From NCBI RefSeq assembly GCF_015352985.1, contig NZ_JACYXF010000001.1:124001-188000 (forward strand): DNA of 64,000 bases, read 5' to 3'. The translations under genes were made by a program, and so were the position numbers. Source of the stretch: Noviherbaspirillum malthae. GTDB taxonomy: Bacteria; Pseudomonadota; Gammaproteobacteria; Burkholderiales; Burkholderiaceae_D. The notes beneath the pieces are model-generated. The model made no database searches. It was not told where the DNA came from and saw only the letters and a program-made list of their open reading frames with translations. Below are positions 1-7,320 of this stretch, piece after piece. The first letter of the stretch is position 1; each line of letters starts with the position of its first letter.

Positions 1-946
1 GCTGCCCCAGCGGCACGCTGTAGCCGATGCGCATGGCGGTGCTGCCGGCGCCGTCGTTCTGTTCGCGGACGACCTGCAGATTCCATCGGTCGCGCGTCAG
101 GGTCAGGTCGAAGCGCTCTGAGCTGCTCGTGCTGGCATAGCCGCCATGCAGCTGAAGGCAGTCGTCGAAGAAATGGGAATAGCGGACGCGGTTCGACGAT
201 TGAGATTCGCTGCGCATGGCGGCCGCATCGCCGAAATAGCTGGCCTGGTTCAAGTCATGCTTGAGTTCGAGCCTGGAGACGGGCGAGGGGCGCAGGTTGA
301 GACTGAGCTGGTAGCCGTCGGTGCGCCCGGATGCCGGCAGCTGGATGCCGGCCATGCCCGCATCCAGCGTATCCGGGTCGGTGAGCGTCGATACCGCCGA
401 CGAGGCGGCCGCATTGGCCTCGACCTTGTACGCGGAAATACCGAGGTCGGACAGGTATTCGTAATGGTCCCAGTATTTCTTCGCGCCCAGCAGGTAGCCT
501 TGCTGCTGTACCGCCGCAATGCCCGAGCTGCCGTCCGTGGCGCTATGCAGCTGCGACCCGGCGATACGGAATCGCACGTTTTTCTTGGGCGCGAAGATGC
601 CGTTGACGACCACTTCCGATTGCTGTTCCCGGTGGGTAAGGGTGCCACCCACGCCGAACTGCTTCGACAGGGCACGGCCGTAATCCAGGGTCAGGGCCGG
701 AGCCACCGTGTACTGCTCGAGCTTGGCGTCCCATTTTTCCTGCTGGCCGTTGTAGCCGATCATTGCGCGGTCGCGCGCGAGGCCGAAATAGCCGGGCGCA
801 TGCATGCCGCCCTGCAGGTCCGGCAACTGGCCGAGGATGTCCTGGTCCGGTTTCGGTCCCATCGCGGCTGCGCTCACCTGAGTCGAAAAAGTCAGCATGC
901 TCAAGCTTGCATGCCATTTGATGCGATTGAAGAATTGAAAAAGCAT
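1..946 (-). CDS. Secreted beta-rich protein, probable outer-membrane barrel (3' end outside window)
   Basis: Read on the complement, an open frame begins at ATG 946 and stays open to the window edge, giving about 315 N-terminal residues; the C-terminus is not visible. The start MLFQFFNRIKWH followed by a hydrophobic run ending near TQVSAAA looks like a Sec signal peptide. The rest is rich in short alternating polar and hydrophobic strands with many Tyr, Gln, Ser and Arg (for example TLDYGRALSKQFGVGGTLTH and ERFDLTLTRDRWNLQVVREQ), as in outer-membrane barrels. I recognise no named family. A GGGAGG stretch lies about 10 bases before the ATG. It is divergent from the MerR-B12 regulator at 1286, so that regulator may control it; this is inference from position only. 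Usher-like or exopolysaccharide-export barrel proteins are possible alternatives. Confidence 0.55.
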   Translation of the reverse strand, partial: MLFQFFNRIKWHASLSMLTFSTQVSAAAMGPKPDQDILGQLPDLQGGMHAPGYFGLARDRAMIGYNGQQEKWDAKLEQYTVAPALTLDYGRALSKQFGVGGTLTHREQQSEVVVNGIFAPKKNVRFRIAGSQLHSATDGSSGIAAVQQQGYLLGAKKYWDHYEYLSDLGISAYKVEANAAASSAVSTLTDPDTLDAGMAGIQLPASGRTDGYQLSLNLRPSPVSRLELKHDLNQASYFGDAAAMRSESQSSNRVRYSHFFDDCLQLHGGYASTSSSERFDLTLTRDRWNLQVVREQNDGAGSTAMRIGYSVPLGQ

Positions 947-1191
947 GCGTTCCCGGCCTCCCTGTCCAGCTGCTTGACATGGCTCCCTTGCAACGGGCAA
1001 TAAGAGCGGCAGTATTCTTGAACATTCCGACATGCATGGACAGCACCGGGCAGAAAATAGTTGCATTGAAAAAACTTCAACATCGGAAACGCTGGCGGTT
1101 TTACTTGTCGTTGTGATCAATGTGGCATCGGTAATGCCGGCAGGAGATTTGATGTGAACGGGTATTGGTGCGAGAAGCTTTTGTCAATCCA

Positions 1192-1221
1192 TTGTCCATG
1201 ACAGAAGGCTTCGCATACAAT
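1192..1221 (+). promoter_or_regulatory. Candidate sigma-70 promoter and operator region for the MerR-B12 gene
   Basis: The 339-base gap between the divergent genes (947-1285) holds TTGTCC at 1192-1197 and TACAAT at 1216-1221, separated by 18 bases. Overlapping it is an inverted pair TGTCA (1182-1186) and TGACA (1199-1203), and another TTGACA follows at 1223-1228. MerR-B12 regulators usually repress their own promoter, so these repeats are candidate binding sites. The assignment is by eye only. No other gene is seen in this gap. Confidence 0.35.
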
Positions 1222-1285
1222 GTTGACATATTGAGCATTCCGCGTTGCATCGTGTCCAGAACCCTAATCCATTTCATGTCTTCCA

Positions 1286-2236
1286 ATGACCTCTGACGCT
1301 ACTCCGGCCGCTCCGCTCAGCATCGGCTCGGTCGAGCGCGAGACCGGCTTGTCCAAAGATACGCTGCGCATCTGGGAACGGCGCTACGGATTCCCGCAGC
1401 CCGGACGGGATGCTTTCGGCGAGCGCATCTATGCGCTGGAAGACGTGCGCAAGCTGCAATTGCTCAAGCGGCTGATCGACATCGGGCATCGGCCGGGAAA
1501 GATTGTCGATCGCAATATCGAGGAATTGCAGGCGCTTGCGCAAGGCATCGCCCGCACCGCGTTGCCGCTGCGTATCGAAGACGGTGAAAGGGAAGAACTG
1601 CAGCATTATCTCGATCTGTGCAAGACGCACCGCTTCGAGGAATTTCGCCGAATGCTTTCGCAGGACCTGCTGCGGCTCGGGCTGTTCGGATGCGTGGTCA
1701 ACATCATTGCGCCGCTCAACCATATCGTGGGCAGGCATTGGGCCAACGGCAGCCTTGCCGTCTTTGAAGAGCACCTCTATACCGAGTCGGTGCAGATCGT
1801 GCTGCGCAATGCGATTGCCGCCGTTCCGAGACCGCACGGCGGCGCCGGACGGCCGCGCGTCCTGCTGACCACTTTTCCCCAGGAGCAGCACGGACTCGGC
1901 CTGCTGATGGCGGAAGCCATCTTCGCGCTGGAAGGCGCAAGCTGCATCTCGCTCGGCGTGCAGACGCCGATCATCGAAATTTCCAGGGCCGCCGAAACGC
2001 AGCATGCCGACATCGTTGCACTCTCGTTTTCTTCCGCAATGAACGGCAACCAGGCGCTCGAAGGCCTGCGCGATCTGCGCGCCGGCTTGAAGCCGGATAC
2101 CGAAATCTGGATAGGCGGCGGCTGTGCGGTGCTGGCCCGCCGTCCGCCGCCCGGCATTGTCGTGCTCGACCTTTCCGACGTCGCAGCGCAGCTCGGTGAA
2201 TGGTATCGCCGCCGCAATCCGCACGATCCGCATTGA
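1286..2236 (+). CDS. MerR-family regulator with cobalamin-binding domain (CarH/LitR-type photoreceptor)
   Basis: This 316-residue protein has an N-terminal MerR winged helix (about residues 11-78, with SKDTLRIWERRYGFPQPGR), a helical bundle (about 100-175) and a Rossmann-like B12 domain (about 188-310). Key B12 residues of the CarH family are visible. W152 is followed after nine residues by E162-H163, matching the W-x9-EH motif that caps the adenosyl group. E200-Q-H202-G-L-G205 matches the ExHxxG lower-ligand motif. Family members bind adenosylcobalamin in the dark, repress target promoters, and release DNA on light exposure. Targets in other species include carotenoid, photolyase and membrane-lipid genes; none of the classic ones is adjacent here. 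The neighbours are a divergent secreted protein and a downstream diiron desaturase-like gene 300 bases away. Light or B12 response is an inference from the conserved residues. Confidence 0.85.
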   Translation: MTSDATPAAPLSIGSVERETGLSKDTLRIWERRYGFPQPGRDAFGERIYALEDVRKLQLLKRLIDIGHRPGKIVDRNIEELQALAQGIARTALPLRIEDGEREELQHYLDLCKTHRFEEFRRMLSQDLLRLGLFGCVVNIIAPLNHIVGRHWANGSLAVFEEHLYTESVQIVLRNAIAAVPRPHGGAGRPRVLLTTFPQEQHGLGLLMAEAIFALEGASCISLGVQTPIIEISRAAETQHADIVALSFSSAMNGNQALEGLRDLRAGLKPDTEIWIGGGCAVLARRPPPGIVVLDLSDVAAQLGEWYRRRNPHDPH

Positions 2237-2536
2237 GCAGCCGCCGCGGCGGTCGTTAATGTGCATGATCTCCGGCACTCGAACTCGTTGCCGTTGTCAT
2301 AATGCCGATGCCGTGAAATGAACTTGCCTTATCAGGGAGAAACATTTCGCTGGCAGTTGTCATGGTTCAAGCCAGGTCGGAAACTTCTGCAGATCCGATA
2401 TGAATGCCATGGTGTTCAACCTGCGCAACTCACTTGCAGCTCCTTATTCCAAGCATCGTGTCAAACATGTCCGGAAAGGGGTTTCCACGCTTTTCTTTGG
2501 TAAAATCAATTGGTTAACTAATCTCGAAGGTGCGTG
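2237..2536. other. 300-base gap with no supported gene
   Basis: No convincing coding frame is seen. A GC-rich inverted repeat, GCCGCCGCGGCGG, follows the regulator's stop codon but lacks a T-run. Near the right end, TAAAAT at 2501-2506 could be a -10 box for the desaturase-like gene, but no good -35 stands 16-18 bases upstream. An AAGG ribosome-binding stretch (2527-2530) sits six bases before ATG 2537. Confidence 0.4.
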
Positions 2537-3394
2537 ATGCTGTACCCAGAACTCTTCAAATCGCTCGAACAAGTCCGCTGGAACATGGAAAAAGACATTC
2601 CGTGGGACCAGTTTGATGCATCGAAATTGTCGGACGAGCAAGCCCAGACCATCAGGATGAATGCGATCACCGAATGGTCCGCATTGCCCGCGACCGAAAT
2701 GTTTTTGCGCGACAATCGCGGCGACAGTGATTTCTCCGCGTTCATGTCCGTCTGGTTCTTTGAAGAGCAGAAGCATTCGCTGGTACTGATGGAATATCTG
2801 CGCCGTTTCCGTCCCGAACTGGTTCCGACCGAAGAGGAACTGCATAACGTGCGTTTCGAATTCGATCCCGCGCCTCCGCTCGAAACGCTGATGCTGCACT
2901 TCTGCGGCGAGATCCGCCTGAATCACTGGTACCGCTGCGCCTCCGATTGGCATACCGAGCCGGTCATCAAGGCCATCTACAAGATCATCAGCCAGGACGA
3001 AGCCCGCCATGGCGGCGCTTACCTGCGCTACATGAAGAAGGCGCTGGGCGAAGTGGGCGATTCGGCACGTGCCGCATTTGCCAAGATCGGCGTACTGATG
3101 GCCTCCGCGCGCCGCACCGAAAAGCCGCTGCACCCGACCAACCTGCACGTCAACCAGTCGCTGTTCCCGAATGACACCGTGCAGAGCCGCCTGCCGGATC
3201 CGAACTGGCTGGAACGCTGGCTCGACGGCCAGATCAAGTTCGACGGCGAGTGGGAAAAGAAGGTGGTCGACCGCATCCTGCACAACATGTCGCTGCTGTT
3301 CGAACGTACCTTCGAGTCGGTGCAGGACCTGAACCGCTACCGCAAGGAAGTCACCGCGCGCCTGCAACCGGGGCAGCTGAAGCCGGCCGCCTGA
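2537..3394 (+). CDS. Ferritin-like diiron protein related to soluble acyl-ACP desaturases
   Basis: The 285-residue protein carries the two-helix-pair carboxylate pattern of the soluble fatty-acid (acyl-ACP) desaturase family. E46 lies in ITEWSALP, E77-Q-K-H80 in FFEEQKHS, E125 in HFCGEIRLNH and E155-A-R-H158 in SQDEARHGG, giving two ExxH motifs plus two single glutamates. Spacing resembles plant stearoyl-ACP desaturase. Bacterial relatives are poorly characterised, and some may hydroxylate or oxidise other substrates. A GTG codon directly precedes the ATG; ATG 2537 is chosen because the AAGG ribosome site at 2527-2530 is better spaced for it. No signal peptide or membrane segment is seen, so it should be cytosolic. 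A strong terminator follows. It may belong to the regulon of the preceding B12 regulator, since other family members control membrane-lipid genes; that is inference. Confidence 0.7.
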   Translation: MLYPELFKSLEQVRWNMEKDIPWDQFDASKLSDEQAQTIRMNAITEWSALPATEMFLRDNRGDSDFSAFMSVWFFEEQKHSLVLMEYLRRFRPELVPTEEELHNVRFEFDPAPPLETLMLHFCGEIRLNHWYRCASDWHTEPVIKAIYKIISQDEARHGGAYLRYMKKALGEVGDSARAAFAKIGVLMASARRTEKPLHPTNLHVNQSLFPNDTVQSRLPDPNWLERWLDGQIKFDGEWEKKVVDRILHNMSLLFERTFESVQDLNRYRKEVTARLQPGQLKPAA

Positions 3395-3446
3395 GCGCCG
3401 GCGCCGGACGCATCAAGACCGCAGGACGCAATCGCGTTACACTCGA

Positions 3447-3485
3447 GGGCCGCAGGGAATTTCCTGCGGCCCTTTTTCTTTTTTC
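3447..3485 (+). terminator. Rho-independent terminator
   Basis: A perfect 10-bp stem, GGGCCGCAGG (3447-3456) with CCTGCGGCCC (3463-3472), and a 6-base loop are followed by a long T-rich tract. It ends the desaturase-like transcript and separates it from the heptose adenylyltransferase gene. Confidence 0.9.
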
Positions 3486-3505
3486 GTTTCTTTTTCCTTT
3501 GCTCC

Positions 3506-3982
3506 ATGCCTGAATTCGAAAAGAAACTCTGCCGCCGCGACGAACTCGCCGGGCGCATCGCCCGTCTGCCCAAGCCCGTGGTGCTGACCAACGGCGTCTT
3601 CGACATCCTGCACCGCGGCCATGTCACCTATCTCGCGCAGGCGAGGGCGCTCGGCGCGTCGCTGGTCGTCGCCGTCAACACCGATGCCTCGGTCAGGCGC
3701 CTCGGCAAGGGCGACGACCGGCCGGTCAATGCCTGCGAGGACCGCATGGCCATTCTGGCGGCGCTGGAATCGGTCAGCATGGTCGTGCCCTTCGATGAAG
3801 ACACCGCGCTCGAAGTGGTGCAGGAAGGGCGTCCGGACATCTACGTCAAGGGCGGCGACTATGACATGAACGCCATTCCCGAAGGCCGCGCCGTGGCTGC
3901 CTATGGCGGACGCGCGGTGGCCATCGATTTCGAACACGACCGCTCCACCACCAAGCTGCTGGCGAAGGTGCGGAAAGCCTGA
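3506..3982 (+). CDS. rfaE2: D-glycero-beta-D-manno-heptose 1-phosphate adenylyltransferase
   Basis: This 158-residue nucleotidyltransferase of the cytidylyltransferase fold corresponds to the C-terminal half of E. coli HldE. It transfers AMP to heptose 1-phosphate to make ADP-heptose for the LPS inner core, in the cytosol. The nucleotide-binding start TNGVFDILHRGH includes the HxGH motif (H36-R-G-H39), and DRSTTKLL near the C-terminus replaces the family ISSTxxR-type loop. The kinase half is not in this window, as expected for betaproteobacteria where the two activities are split. The gene lies just after a terminator and is followed after 11 bases by the asparaginase gene, so they are probably co-transcribed. 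Confidence 0.92.
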   Translation: MPEFEKKLCRRDELAGRIARLPKPVVLTNGVFDILHRGHVTYLAQARALGASLVVAVNTDASVRRLGKGDDRPVNACEDRMAILAALESVSMVVPFDEDTALEVVQEGRPDIYVKGGDYDMNAIPEGRAVAAYGGRAVAIDFEHDRSTTKLLAKVRKA

Positions 3983-3993
3983 AGGGGACTGCA

Positions 3994-5010
3994 ATGACAG
4001 ACGCTTCCTTTGTCCCATTGGTTGAAGCGACGCGCGGCGGACACACGGAATCGATTCACCATGGCGCCGTGGCGGTCGTCAATGCGCGCGGCGAATTGCT
4101 GTATCACGCCGGCGATCCCGACTTCCTGACCTTCACCCGTTCGACCATCAAGCCATTCCAGGCGCTTCCCTTCCTGCAGGACGGCGGCCACGAGAAATTC
4201 GGCTTCGAATCCCGCGAACTGGCGCTGCTGTGCGCCAGCCATTCCGGCGAAGCCATGCATACCGAGACGGTGGAACGCATGCTGCGCAAGGCCGGCTGCG
4301 ACGAGCATCATCTGCGCTGCGGCTGTCATGTTCCGCTGTACTACCCAACGCATGACAAGGCGCCCGATGCCGGAGCGAGCTTCAACCAGCTGCACAACAA
4401 TTGCAGCGGCAAGCATGCGGGATTTCTCGCCTGGTGCATCCAGCACGGCAAGCCGCTGGACAATTACGTCGAGCCCGCGCATCCGCTGCAGCAGTCGGTG
4501 CGGCAAAGCCTCGCAGAGGTAACCGGTCTCGCGCCGGACGCCATGCCGATGGGAATCGACGGCTGTTCTGCGCCGAATTTCGCATTGCCGCTGTCACGTC
4601 TGGCGCTGGCTTATTCCAGGCTGGCACAGGGCGACCGCGATCCGGTCTACGGCAGCGTGATGGGCGACCTGTTCGACGCCATGACCGGCCATCCCGAACT
4701 GGTGTCGGGCAGCGGCCGCAGCGATCTTGCCTTCATGCAAACCGCGCCGGGCGACTGGGTGGCCAAGATCGGCGCCGAGGCGGTGCAGGCGATCGGCATA
4801 CGCTCGATGGGCATCGGCATCGCCATCAAGATTGCCGACGGCAATACGCGGGCGCTTCTTCCCGCCGCCGTTGCCGTGCTGAAGCAGATCGGCGCCATCG
4901 ATGGAGTCGACGATACGCCGCTGGCTTCCTGGGCCAGCCCGCAGATCAACAATTGCAGGGGTGTGCACACCGGCGGCCTGCGCGCGGTGTTCACACTCGC
5001 CGGACATTGA
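3994..5010 (+). CDS. L-asparaginase II (Rhizobium-type asparaginase)
   Basis: This 338-residue protein matches the asparaginase II family (related to thermolabile Rhizobium etli asparaginase), distinct from E. coli AnsA/AnsB. It hydrolyses asparagine to aspartate and ammonia. Visible active-site segments are TRSTIKPFQ (S50 and K53 correspond to the family Ser/Lys pair) and NNCSGKHAGFL (C137, K140, H141, a metal/substrate site in the family). No signal peptide is seen, so it should be cytosolic. An AAGGGG stretch lies seven bases before the ATG. The DUF411 gene begins 11 bases after its stop. The link to LPS and copper genes on either side appears to be simple proximity. Confidence 0.88.
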   Translation: MTDASFVPLVEATRGGHTESIHHGAVAVVNARGELLYHAGDPDFLTFTRSTIKPFQALPFLQDGGHEKFGFESRELALLCASHSGEAMHTETVERMLRKAGCDEHHLRCGCHVPLYYPTHDKAPDAGASFNQLHNNCSGKHAGFLAWCIQHGKPLDNYVEPAHPLQQSVRQSLAEVTGLAPDAMPMGIDGCSAPNFALPLSRLALAYSRLAQGDRDPVYGSVMGDLFDAMTGHPELVSGSGRSDLAFMQTAPGDWVAKIGAEAVQAIGIRSMGIGIAIKIADGNTRALLPAAVAVLKQIGAIDGVDDTPLASWASPQINNCRGVHTGGLRAVFTLAGH

Positions 5011-5021
5011 AGAGGAACATG

Positions 5022-5465
5022 ATGGAAAGAAGAACCCTGCTGAAGACGGCGCTCGCAGCACTGCTGGTCCCTGCCGCCGCCCGCGCCGCGGCGCCCGCCA
5101 TCCAGGTATTCAAGACGCCGAGCTGCGGATGCTGCCATGCCTGGGTTGATCACCTCCGCGAAAACGGATTCACGGTGAAAGCGACCGATGTGGAGGACAC
5201 GGCACCCTACCGCAGCAAGTACAAGGTGCCGAATGAACTGGCTTCCTGCCATACCGGCGTGGTCGCCGGTTATGCGCTGGAGGGACATGTGCCTGCGGCC
5301 GACATCAAGCGCCTGCTCGCGGAACGCCCTAAAGCCTACGGGCTGGCGGTGCCGCGCATGCCGATGGGCTCGCCCGGCATGGAAGGAGACCGCAAGGATC
5401 CTTTCGATGTCATCCTGATCAGGCAGGACGGCAAGCATGCCGTCTACCGCCACTACGGCGCCTGA
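5022..5465 (+). CDS. DUF411 metal-binding protein with Tat-like signal
   Basis: The 147-residue product begins MERRTLLKTALAALLVPAAA, a twin-arginine-like signal peptide, followed by a thioredoxin-like core with a cysteine cluster TPSCGCCHAW (C35, C37, C38). DUF411 proteins often sit in copper or heavy-metal resistance clusters, so a periplasmic copper-binding role is likely but unproven. Two ATG codons are in tandem (5019 and 5022); the second is chosen because AGGA at 5013-5016 is better spaced for it. It converges on the PCuAC copper chaperone gene, with a large inverted repeat between them, and lies 3.5 kb from the cytochrome oxidase operon. Confidence 0.82.
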   Translation: MERRTLLKTALAALLVPAAARAAAPAIQVFKTPSCGCCHAWVDHLRENGFTVKATDVEDTAPYRSKYKVPNELASCHTGVVAGYALEGHVPAADIKRLLAERPKAYGLAVPRMPMGSPGMEGDRKDPFDVILIRQDGKHAVYRHYGA

Positions 5466-5503
5466 TACAAATCCCGGGGCATGTTACACCCTGGGATTTG
5501 TAT
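5465..5503. terminator. Inverted repeat between convergent copper-protein genes
   Basis: ATACAAATCCCGGGG (5465-5479) pairs with CCCTGGGATTTGTAT (5489-5503), 14 of 15 positions matching, with a 9-base loop. The left arm starts inside the DUF411 stop codon. It lacks a good T-run on either strand but sits where a bidirectional terminator is expected. Confidence 0.6.
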
Positions 5504-5547
5504 AACGCGGAGCAAGCCGCGCAGCCCGGGCGGCGCGGCTGCAGACT

Positions 5548-6042
5548 TCAATGCTGGTGAAGCGCGGGAACGGGGGTGGCCTGCTGTCCCGGCTGCTTGC
5601 CCGCGTCTTCCACTAGGACCGACACCTCGGTCTTGCCCGCCTTTTCGAAGCTGAGCGTCAGCGGAATCTTTTCGCCCGCCTTCAAGGGCTGGTTCAGTCC
5701 CATCAGCATGATGTGATAGCCGTTGCCCGGCTTCATTTCCACCTTTGCGCCGGGCGGCAGGCCGATTTCGCCGACCTCACGCATCTTCATCACATTGCCT
5801 TCCATCGACATGGTGTGGATCTGCGCCGATTTCGCGACGGGAGATGTCACGCCGACGAGCCGGTCGCCCTGGCTTCCCTTGTTTTCAATGCTCAGATAGG
5901 CCGCTCCGCCGGGCTGATGCGCGACGGTCGGACGCGCATAGGGATGCCCAATCTGCAATTGCTTTACCGTGTATTCATGGGCATGCGAGACGCCGGCCAG
6001 CAGAACGGCGAACGTGAGGAATGAGAGGCGATGCAGGGTCAT
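5548..6042 (-). CDS. Periplasmic copper chaperone PCuAC
   Basis: This 164-residue protein starts with a signal peptide (MTLHRLSFLTFAVLLAGVSHA). It carries the full copper(I) motif of the PCuAC/DUF461 family: H76, M87, H110 and M112, in IHTMSMEGNVMKM and GYHIMLMG. In other bacteria PCuAC delivers copper to the CuA site of cytochrome oxidase together with SCO. The histidine-rich tail may add metal affinity. ATG 6042 is chosen over an in-frame upstream ATG at 6096 because AGGA stands just before it and the signal peptide then begins properly. It is the last gene of a comF-trmL-PCuAC leftward unit, and the cox locus with its SCO genes is nearby. Confidence 0.9.
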   Translation of the reverse strand: MTLHRLSFLTFAVLLAGVSHAHEYTVKQLQIGHPYARPTVAHQPGGAAYLSIENKGSQGDRLVGVTSPVAKSAQIHTMSMEGNVMKMREVGEIGLPPGAKVEMKPGNGYHIMLMGLNQPLKAGEKIPLTLSFEKAGKTEVSVLVEDAGKQPGQQATPVPALHQH

Positions 6043-6073
6043 GAAAAATCCTGGTGATAAGAAATAAACAGGC

Positions 6074-6544
6074 TCAGCTTCCGCCGGCGAAGCCATTCTG
6101 CCGCCAGGCTTCGTAGACGACCACGGCGACCGTGTTGGACAGGTTGAGGCTGCGGTTATCGGGCCGCATCGGCAGCCGGATGCGCTGCGCAGGCGGGAAG
6201 GAATTGCGCAGCTCCGGCGCCAGCCCGCGCGTTTCGGAGCCGAACACGAAGACGTCGCCGGGGCGGAACTCTAGGTTCGCAAACGGCGCGGAGCCGTGCG
6301 TCGTCATCGCGAACATGCGCTGCGGATCGGGCGACTGCGCGGCGAGAAAGGCTTCCCAGCTCGCGTGCACTTTCATCGTCGCGTAATCATGATAGTCGAG
6401 GCCGGCGCGCCGCATCTTCGCATCGTCGAGCGGAAAACCGAGCGGCTCCACCAGATGCAGCTGCGCGCCGGTGTTGGCGCACAGGCGGATCACATTGCCG
6501 GTATTGGGCGGAATCTCGGGCTCAACCAGAACCACATGGAACAA
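6074..6544 (-). CDS. trmL: tRNA (cytidine/uridine-2'-O)-methyltransferase TrmL
   Basis: This 156-residue SPOUT methyltransferase modifies the wobble ribose of tRNA-Leu. Family segments are clear: the N-terminal LVEPEIPPNTGNVIRLCANT, the central VFGSETRGL loop, and the C-terminal knot RIRLPMRPDNRSLNLSNTVA that binds S-adenosylmethionine. Length is typical. It lies 21 bases downstream of comF on the same strand and 31 bases upstream of the PCuAC gene. Confidence 0.94.
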   Translation of the reverse strand: MFHVVLVEPEIPPNTGNVIRLCANTGAQLHLVEPLGFPLDDAKMRRAGLDYHDYATMKVHASWEAFLAAQSPDPQRMFAMTTHGSAPFANLEFRPGDVFVFGSETRGLAPELRNSFPPAQRIRLPMRPDNRSLNLSNTVAVVVYEAWRQNGFAGGS

Positions 6545-6565
6545 AACGGCCTCCTTGCTTGTTGA

Positions 6566-7309
6566 TCAATGTTGCGGCGTGCGGGCGAAGACGAAATTCG
6601 TGACCCGGGCGGCGCCGAAACGCTTGAGCGTCGCAGCGACCTCATTCAGCGTGTCGCCGGTGGTCATGATGTCATCGACGATGCCGACATGGCGGCCGCG
6701 AATCAGGTCTATCGATGGTGCAGCCACCGTAAAGGCACCGCGCACGTTTTTCTGCCGCTCGTCCGGGTGCAGCAGCGACTGGGCGCGGGTTTCGCGCTGC
6801 CGCAGCAGCAGTTGCCTGTGCAGCGGGATGCCGAGCATGCGCGACAAGGGCCGGGCAATTCCCAGCGCCTGGTTGAAGCCGCGGTCCGCGAGGCGGCCTA
6901 CCCCCAGGGGCACTGTCGCAAGCAGTTCCGGTAATATCAGCCTGTCATGCCGCAGCATGGCGTCACGCATCACCGCCGCCATGACGGGGGCCAATGCCAG
7001 CTGCCCGCCGAACTTCAGACCGAGCGCCATGCGGTCATGCGGCGCCGCGTAATCGCAGGCAGCGACAGTCGCATCGAACGACGGCGGCTGCCGCAGGCAT
7101 TGGCCGCAGCGTTCATGCGCGCCTGCCGGCGTGGGCAGCGTCATCGCGCAGCAGCGGCAGCGCGGCGTTGCAATCTCGAAAAAGCAAGTCTTGCAGGCGT
7201 CGCAAAGGCTGTCGCACGCCGATGCGCCGCACAGCGCGCAGGAAGACGGCAGCAATGCCGGCAGCCGGGCGAGGGCAGAGCGGGACCAGTGACGCAGGCT
7301 GGAGAACAT
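6566..7309 (-). CDS. comF: ComF-family phosphoribosyltransferase-like protein
   Basis: The 247-residue protein has an N-terminal cysteine-rich zinc-ribbon-like part (CALCGA, CDACK, CRCCA, CGQC) and a C-terminal type I phosphoribosyltransferase domain with the PRPP loop VGIVDDIMTTGDTL. ComF/GntX relatives take part in natural transformation or use of DNA as a nutrient, although the reaction is not settled. Its start is only 11 bases from the ATG of the divergent methyltransferase gene, so the two promoters must overlap coding sequence or the neighbour starts further in. Confidence 0.88.
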   Translation of the reverse strand: MFSSLRHWSRSALARLPALLPSSCALCGASACDSLCDACKTCFFEIATPRCRCCAMTLPTPAGAHERCGQCLRQPPSFDATVAACDYAAPHDRMALGLKFGGQLALAPVMAAVMRDAMLRHDRLILPELLATVPLGVGRLADRGFNQALGIARPLSRMLGIPLHRQLLLRQRETRAQSLLHPDERQKNVRGAFTVAAPSIDLIRGRHVGIVDDIMTTGDTLNEVAATLKRFGAARVTNFVFARTPQH

Positions 7310-7320
7310 GAAGCGGGCGA

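Noticed and set aside
146..1003. A 285-codon plus-strand frame at the left end
   Set aside because: Antisense to the signal-peptide-bearing secreted protein, which is the more convincing reading.
2318..2503. A 61-codon plus-strand frame in the gap before the diiron gene
   Set aside because: No ribosome site, no recognisable domain, and unusual composition for this genome.
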